Shown piece by piece: positions 62,052-64,000 of a DNA stretch of 64,000 nucleotides. The first letter of the stretch is position 1. Every line of letters starts with the position of its first letter. The DNA comes from Methylobacterium sp. J-030. Its GTDB lineage: Bacteria > Pseudomonadota > Alphaproteobacteria > Rhizobiales > Beijerinckiaceae. The stretch is taken from the NCBI RefSeq assembly GCF_022829545.1, contig NZ_JAKSYM010000391.1:1-64000 (forward strand), read 5' to 3'. The notes beneath the pieces were generated by a model. It did not search any database. It saw only the letters and a list, made by a program, of their open reading frames with translations, and was not told the origin of the DNA. Made by a program: the position numbers and the translations under genes.

Positions 62052-63191
62052 TCAGGGGGCGAGGCCCAGGAGTTCGGCGATCCGCGGCGTCGCCTTGATG
62101 CCGGTGCCGGTCAGCACCACCACGGTGGTTTCCTCCGGCCGGATCGCGCCGCGCGCGGTCAGGTCGGTGAGTGCGGCCGCCGCCATTGCGCAGGTCGGCT
62201 CGACGTAGAGGCCCGCGCGGGCGAGCTCCATCAGCGCCGCCTCGATGGCCGCCTCGGAGACCGCCACGGTGCCGCCCCCGGAGCGGCGCAAGGCCGCCAG
62301 CACCTCGCGGCCGCGGACCGGCTGGGCGATCGAGGCGCCCTCGGCCAGGGTCGGGCGCGGCGTCACCGGTACGAAATCCTCCGCGCCGGCCTCGAAGCCC
62401 GCATGCAGGGGCGCGCAATGGGCCGGCTGCACCGCGTAGAGGCGGGGAAGCCGGGGAATCGCCCCCCGGCGCAGCAGTTCCGAGAAACCGATATCGCAGC
62501 CGAGGATGTTGCTGCCCGCCCCGCAGGGGATGATGACATGGTCGGGCGCGGAAAACCCCAGATCCTCCCACAGCTCGTAGGCGAGCGTCTTGGTGCCCTG
62601 GAGGAAATGGGCCTGCCAGTTGTGGCTGGCGTAGAAGATCGAATCGGCTTGGGCGACGGCCGCATCGGCGGTGTCCTGGCGGGTGCCGGGGATCAGTTCG
62701 ACCGCGGCGCCGGCGGCGCGCATCTGCACGGTCTTGGCCGGCGAGGTCGCGGCCGGGACCAGGATCCTGGCCCGCATCCCGGCGGCGGCCGCGTAGGTCG
62801 CCACCGCGGCGCCGCCGTTGCCCGAGGAATCCTCCAGCACCGCGTCGACCCCCTGCTGGCGCAGGATCGACAGCATCACGGAGGCGCCCCGGTCCTTGAA
62901 GCTGCCCGAGGGGGCGAACCATTCGAGCTTGAAATGCGCGTGCCCGCCCCGCCAGGGCCGGCGCACCAGCGGGGTGCAGCCCTCCCCGAGGGTGACCGGG
63001 TCGGACACCGCCACCGGCAGCGCGGCGGCGTAGCGCCAGAGGGAGCGCGTGCCCGTGTCGATCTCGGTCCGGTCGATCCCCGGCAGGTCGGTGATCATCA
63101 GCGGCCCGCCCGTCTCGGAGCGCCAGCGCGGCACCTCGATCGGGTAGGTCGCCCCGGTGGCGGGGTCGAGATAGGCGGCGGATGAGGGCAT
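62052..63191 (-). CDS. Threonine-synthase-like PLP enzyme
   Basis: The 379-residue fold-type II enzyme has the PLP lysine in WFAPSGSFKDRGASVML (near 98), the phosphate loop DSSGNGGAAVATYA (near 122), ASHNWQAHFLQGTKTLAYEL (near 190), IPCGAGSNILG (near 222) and GTGIKATPRIAELLG at the C-terminus. It is shorter than typical threonine synthases and resembles the ThrC-like dehydratase/lyase group. Context with a 3-hydroxyaspartate-type aldolase suggests breakdown of a beta-hydroxy or D-amino acid. Separated by 43 bases from the aldolase gene. Confidence 0.88.
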   Translation of the reverse strand: MPSSAAYLDPATGATYPIEVPRWRSETGGPLMITDLPGIDRTEIDTGTRSLWRYAAALPVAVSDPVTLGEGCTPLVRRPWRGGHAHFKLEWFAPSGSFKDRGASVMLSILRQQGVDAVLEDSSGNGGAAVATYAAAAGMRARILVPAATSPAKTVQMRAAGAAVELIPGTRQDTADAAVAQADSIFYASHNWQAHFLQGTKTLAYELWEDLGFSAPDHVIIPCGAGSNILGCDIGFSELLRRGAIPRLPRLYAVQPAHCAPLHAGFEAGAEDFVPVTPRPTLAEGASIAQPVRGREVLAALRRSGGGTVAVSEAAIEAALMELARAGLYVEPTCAMAAAALTDLTARGAIRPEETTVVVLTGTGIKATPRIAELLGLAP

Positions 63192-63290
63192 CGCGGCTCG
63201 GTTTCCGGGGCGGTTCGGAAAGAGAATACAAAATAATCTTCCGCGGCGCGCCCCCCGTCGCGGGGATGGGACCGCGCGCCGCGATCCGCG

Positions 63291-63350
63291 TCAGGGCTCC
63301 GCCCTGACAACCCGCCAAAGGGCCTCAGGCCCTTTGGGATCCCGGACTTT
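63291..63350 (-). repeat. Dispersed modular hairpin repeat, short copy 10
   Basis: TCAGGGCTCCGCCCTGA, then CCCGCCAAAGGGCCTCAGGC CCTTTGGGATCCCGGA. It lies directly after the stop of the D-amino-acid dehydrogenase gene. Confidence 0.88.
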
Positions 63351-64000
63351 TCAGGCCGCCAGTGGCAGGACCACCCGCTCCGGCGCGTGCTCGGCCGCGA
63401 TCGCCGCGGCGACGAGCTCGGCCGTGGCGCCCGAGAGGGTCCAGCCGAGATGGCCGTGGCCGGTGTTGTAGAACACCCCCGGCCGGCGGCCCCGGCCGAC
63501 CTTGGGCAGCATGTTCGGCAGCATCGGGCGCAGGCCGCTCCAGGCCACCACCCGGTCGGTGTCGACCAGCGGGAACTGCTCCCGGGTCCAGTCGACCAGC
63601 GGCTGGATCCGGTCGTGGCGGATGTCGCGGTTGAAGCCGTTGAACTCGGCCGTGCCGGCCACCCGCAGGCGCTCGTCGCCGAGCCGGCTGGTGACGATCT
63701 TGGCCGCCTCGTCGAGGATGCTGACCTCGGGTGCCGCCGTCTGCGCCTCCGGGGTCAGCAGGTTCACGGTGATCGAGTAGCCCTTCACCGGGTAGACGTT
63801 GACCCGGTCGCCGAGCATCGCCGCGAAGTGCCGGCTGGCGCAGCCCGCGCAGATCACCACCGCGTCGGCCTGCAGGACCTGCGGTGCCTCGGCGGCGTGA
63901 TCGCCCGCGCGCCGCCAGCCGACGGCGTAGCCCCCCTCCCCCGGCGCGATCGTCGCGACATCGGCGTCCTGGATGAAGCGCACGCCCTTGCGCGCGCAGG
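63351..64000 (-). CDS. D-amino-acid dehydrogenase, C-terminal part (5' end beyond window)
   Basis: The visible 216 residues are the C-terminal half of a DadA-type FAD oxidoreductase: ADAVVICAGCASRHFAAMLG, NVYPVKGYSITVNL, ERLRVAGTAEFNGFN, VAWSGLRPMLPNMLPKVGRG and VFYNTGHGHLGWTLSGATAE, the last being the FAD-binding C-terminal signature. DadA oxidises D-amino acids to 2-oxo acids and feeds the respiratory chain at the inner membrane. The frame is open to the right edge. It is the first visible gene of the minus-strand amino-acid group. Confidence 0.92.
   Translation of the reverse strand, partial: CARKGVRFIQDADVATIAPGEGGYAVGWRRAGDHAAEAPQVLQADAVVICAGCASRHFAAMLGDRVNVYPVKGYSITVNLLTPEAQTAAPEVSILDEAAKIVTSRLGDERLRVAGTAEFNGFNRDIRHDRIQPLVDWTREQFPLVDTDRVVAWSGLRPMLPNMLPKVGRGRRPGVFYNTGHGHLGWTLSGATAELVAAAIAAEHAPERVVLPLAA

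Noticed and set aside
58980..64000. Complete beta-hydroxyaspartate cycle
   Set aside because: Only two of the four expected enzyme types are visible, and the PLP enzyme present is threonine-synthase-like rather than the usual dehydratase.

Overview
This is a GC-rich window of about 64 kb, dense in genes, that looks like a Methylobacterium/Methylorubrum-type alphaproteobacterium (Hyphomicrobiales). The pointers are EcfG/NepR general-stress regulators, HisKA_2/HWE-type kinases, a DUF1127 protein, a GCG/CRPN-type small secreted protein, TrmFO, CobF and many paralogous Crp/Fnr and Tat-exported proteins. Several genes are normally chromosomal and single copy (uvrA, trmFO, rlmB, argE, katG), so the piece is probably from a chromosome. 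It nevertheless carries a plasmid-type replication module (about 53.0-55.4 kb).

Layout. 0-2.5 kb: small accessory genes (two Tat-signal proteins, a mini membrane protein), then a non-coding stretch with five hairpins or palindromes. 2.5-12.4 kb, all on the minus strand: M20 amidohydrolase, trmFO, DUF1127, a GCG/CRPN-type protein, a trypsin-fold pseudoprotease with PDZ domain, an outer-membrane transporter-like protein, uvrA. 13-15.4 kb: SulP transporter fused to STAS and cyclic-nucleotide domains. 15.7-19 kb: amidase, DJ-1/PfpI protein, small secreted protein and TetR, with the same operator word before the TetR gene and before the secreted-protein gene. 19-28 kb: DUF3307, GNAT, SGNH hydrolase, SDR, PepSY protein, an orphan xanthine-dehydrogenase-type molybdopterin subunit, Tat-exported aldo/keto reductase. 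28-31 kb: overlapping larC-larE-larB operon for the nickel-pincer cofactor, without larA, then a Crp/Fnr regulator. 32-36 kb: YihY membrane protein, SDR, then an EcfG-type sigma factor with a NepR-like segment fused at its N-terminus, facing a free-standing nepR. 36-50 kb: metallophosphoesterase, AlkA-type glycosylase, GAF/HisKA_2 kinase, coiled-coil protein, katG, beta-carbonic anhydrase, HWE-type membrane kinase, alpha/beta hydrolase, argE. 50-57 kb: polysaccharide deacetylase, rlmB, seven iterons with DnaA-like boxes, repA, a HARE-HTH-like protein. 57-64 kb: phage-type helicase, cobF, and a minus-strand group of amino-acid enzymes (ornithine-cyclodeaminase-like, DSD1-family aldolase, threonine-synthase-like, D-amino-acid dehydrogenase running off the edge).

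A modular, hairpin-rich repeat of roughly 50-155 bp occurs at least ten times, mostly between genes and once forming the 3' end of a coding sequence. The most interesting items are the NepR-EcfG fusion with its partner nepR, the iteron origin plus repA in a chromosomal setting, the dispersed repeat family, the paired TetR operators, and the lar operon without a racemase. No rRNA, tRNA or CRISPR array was recognised.
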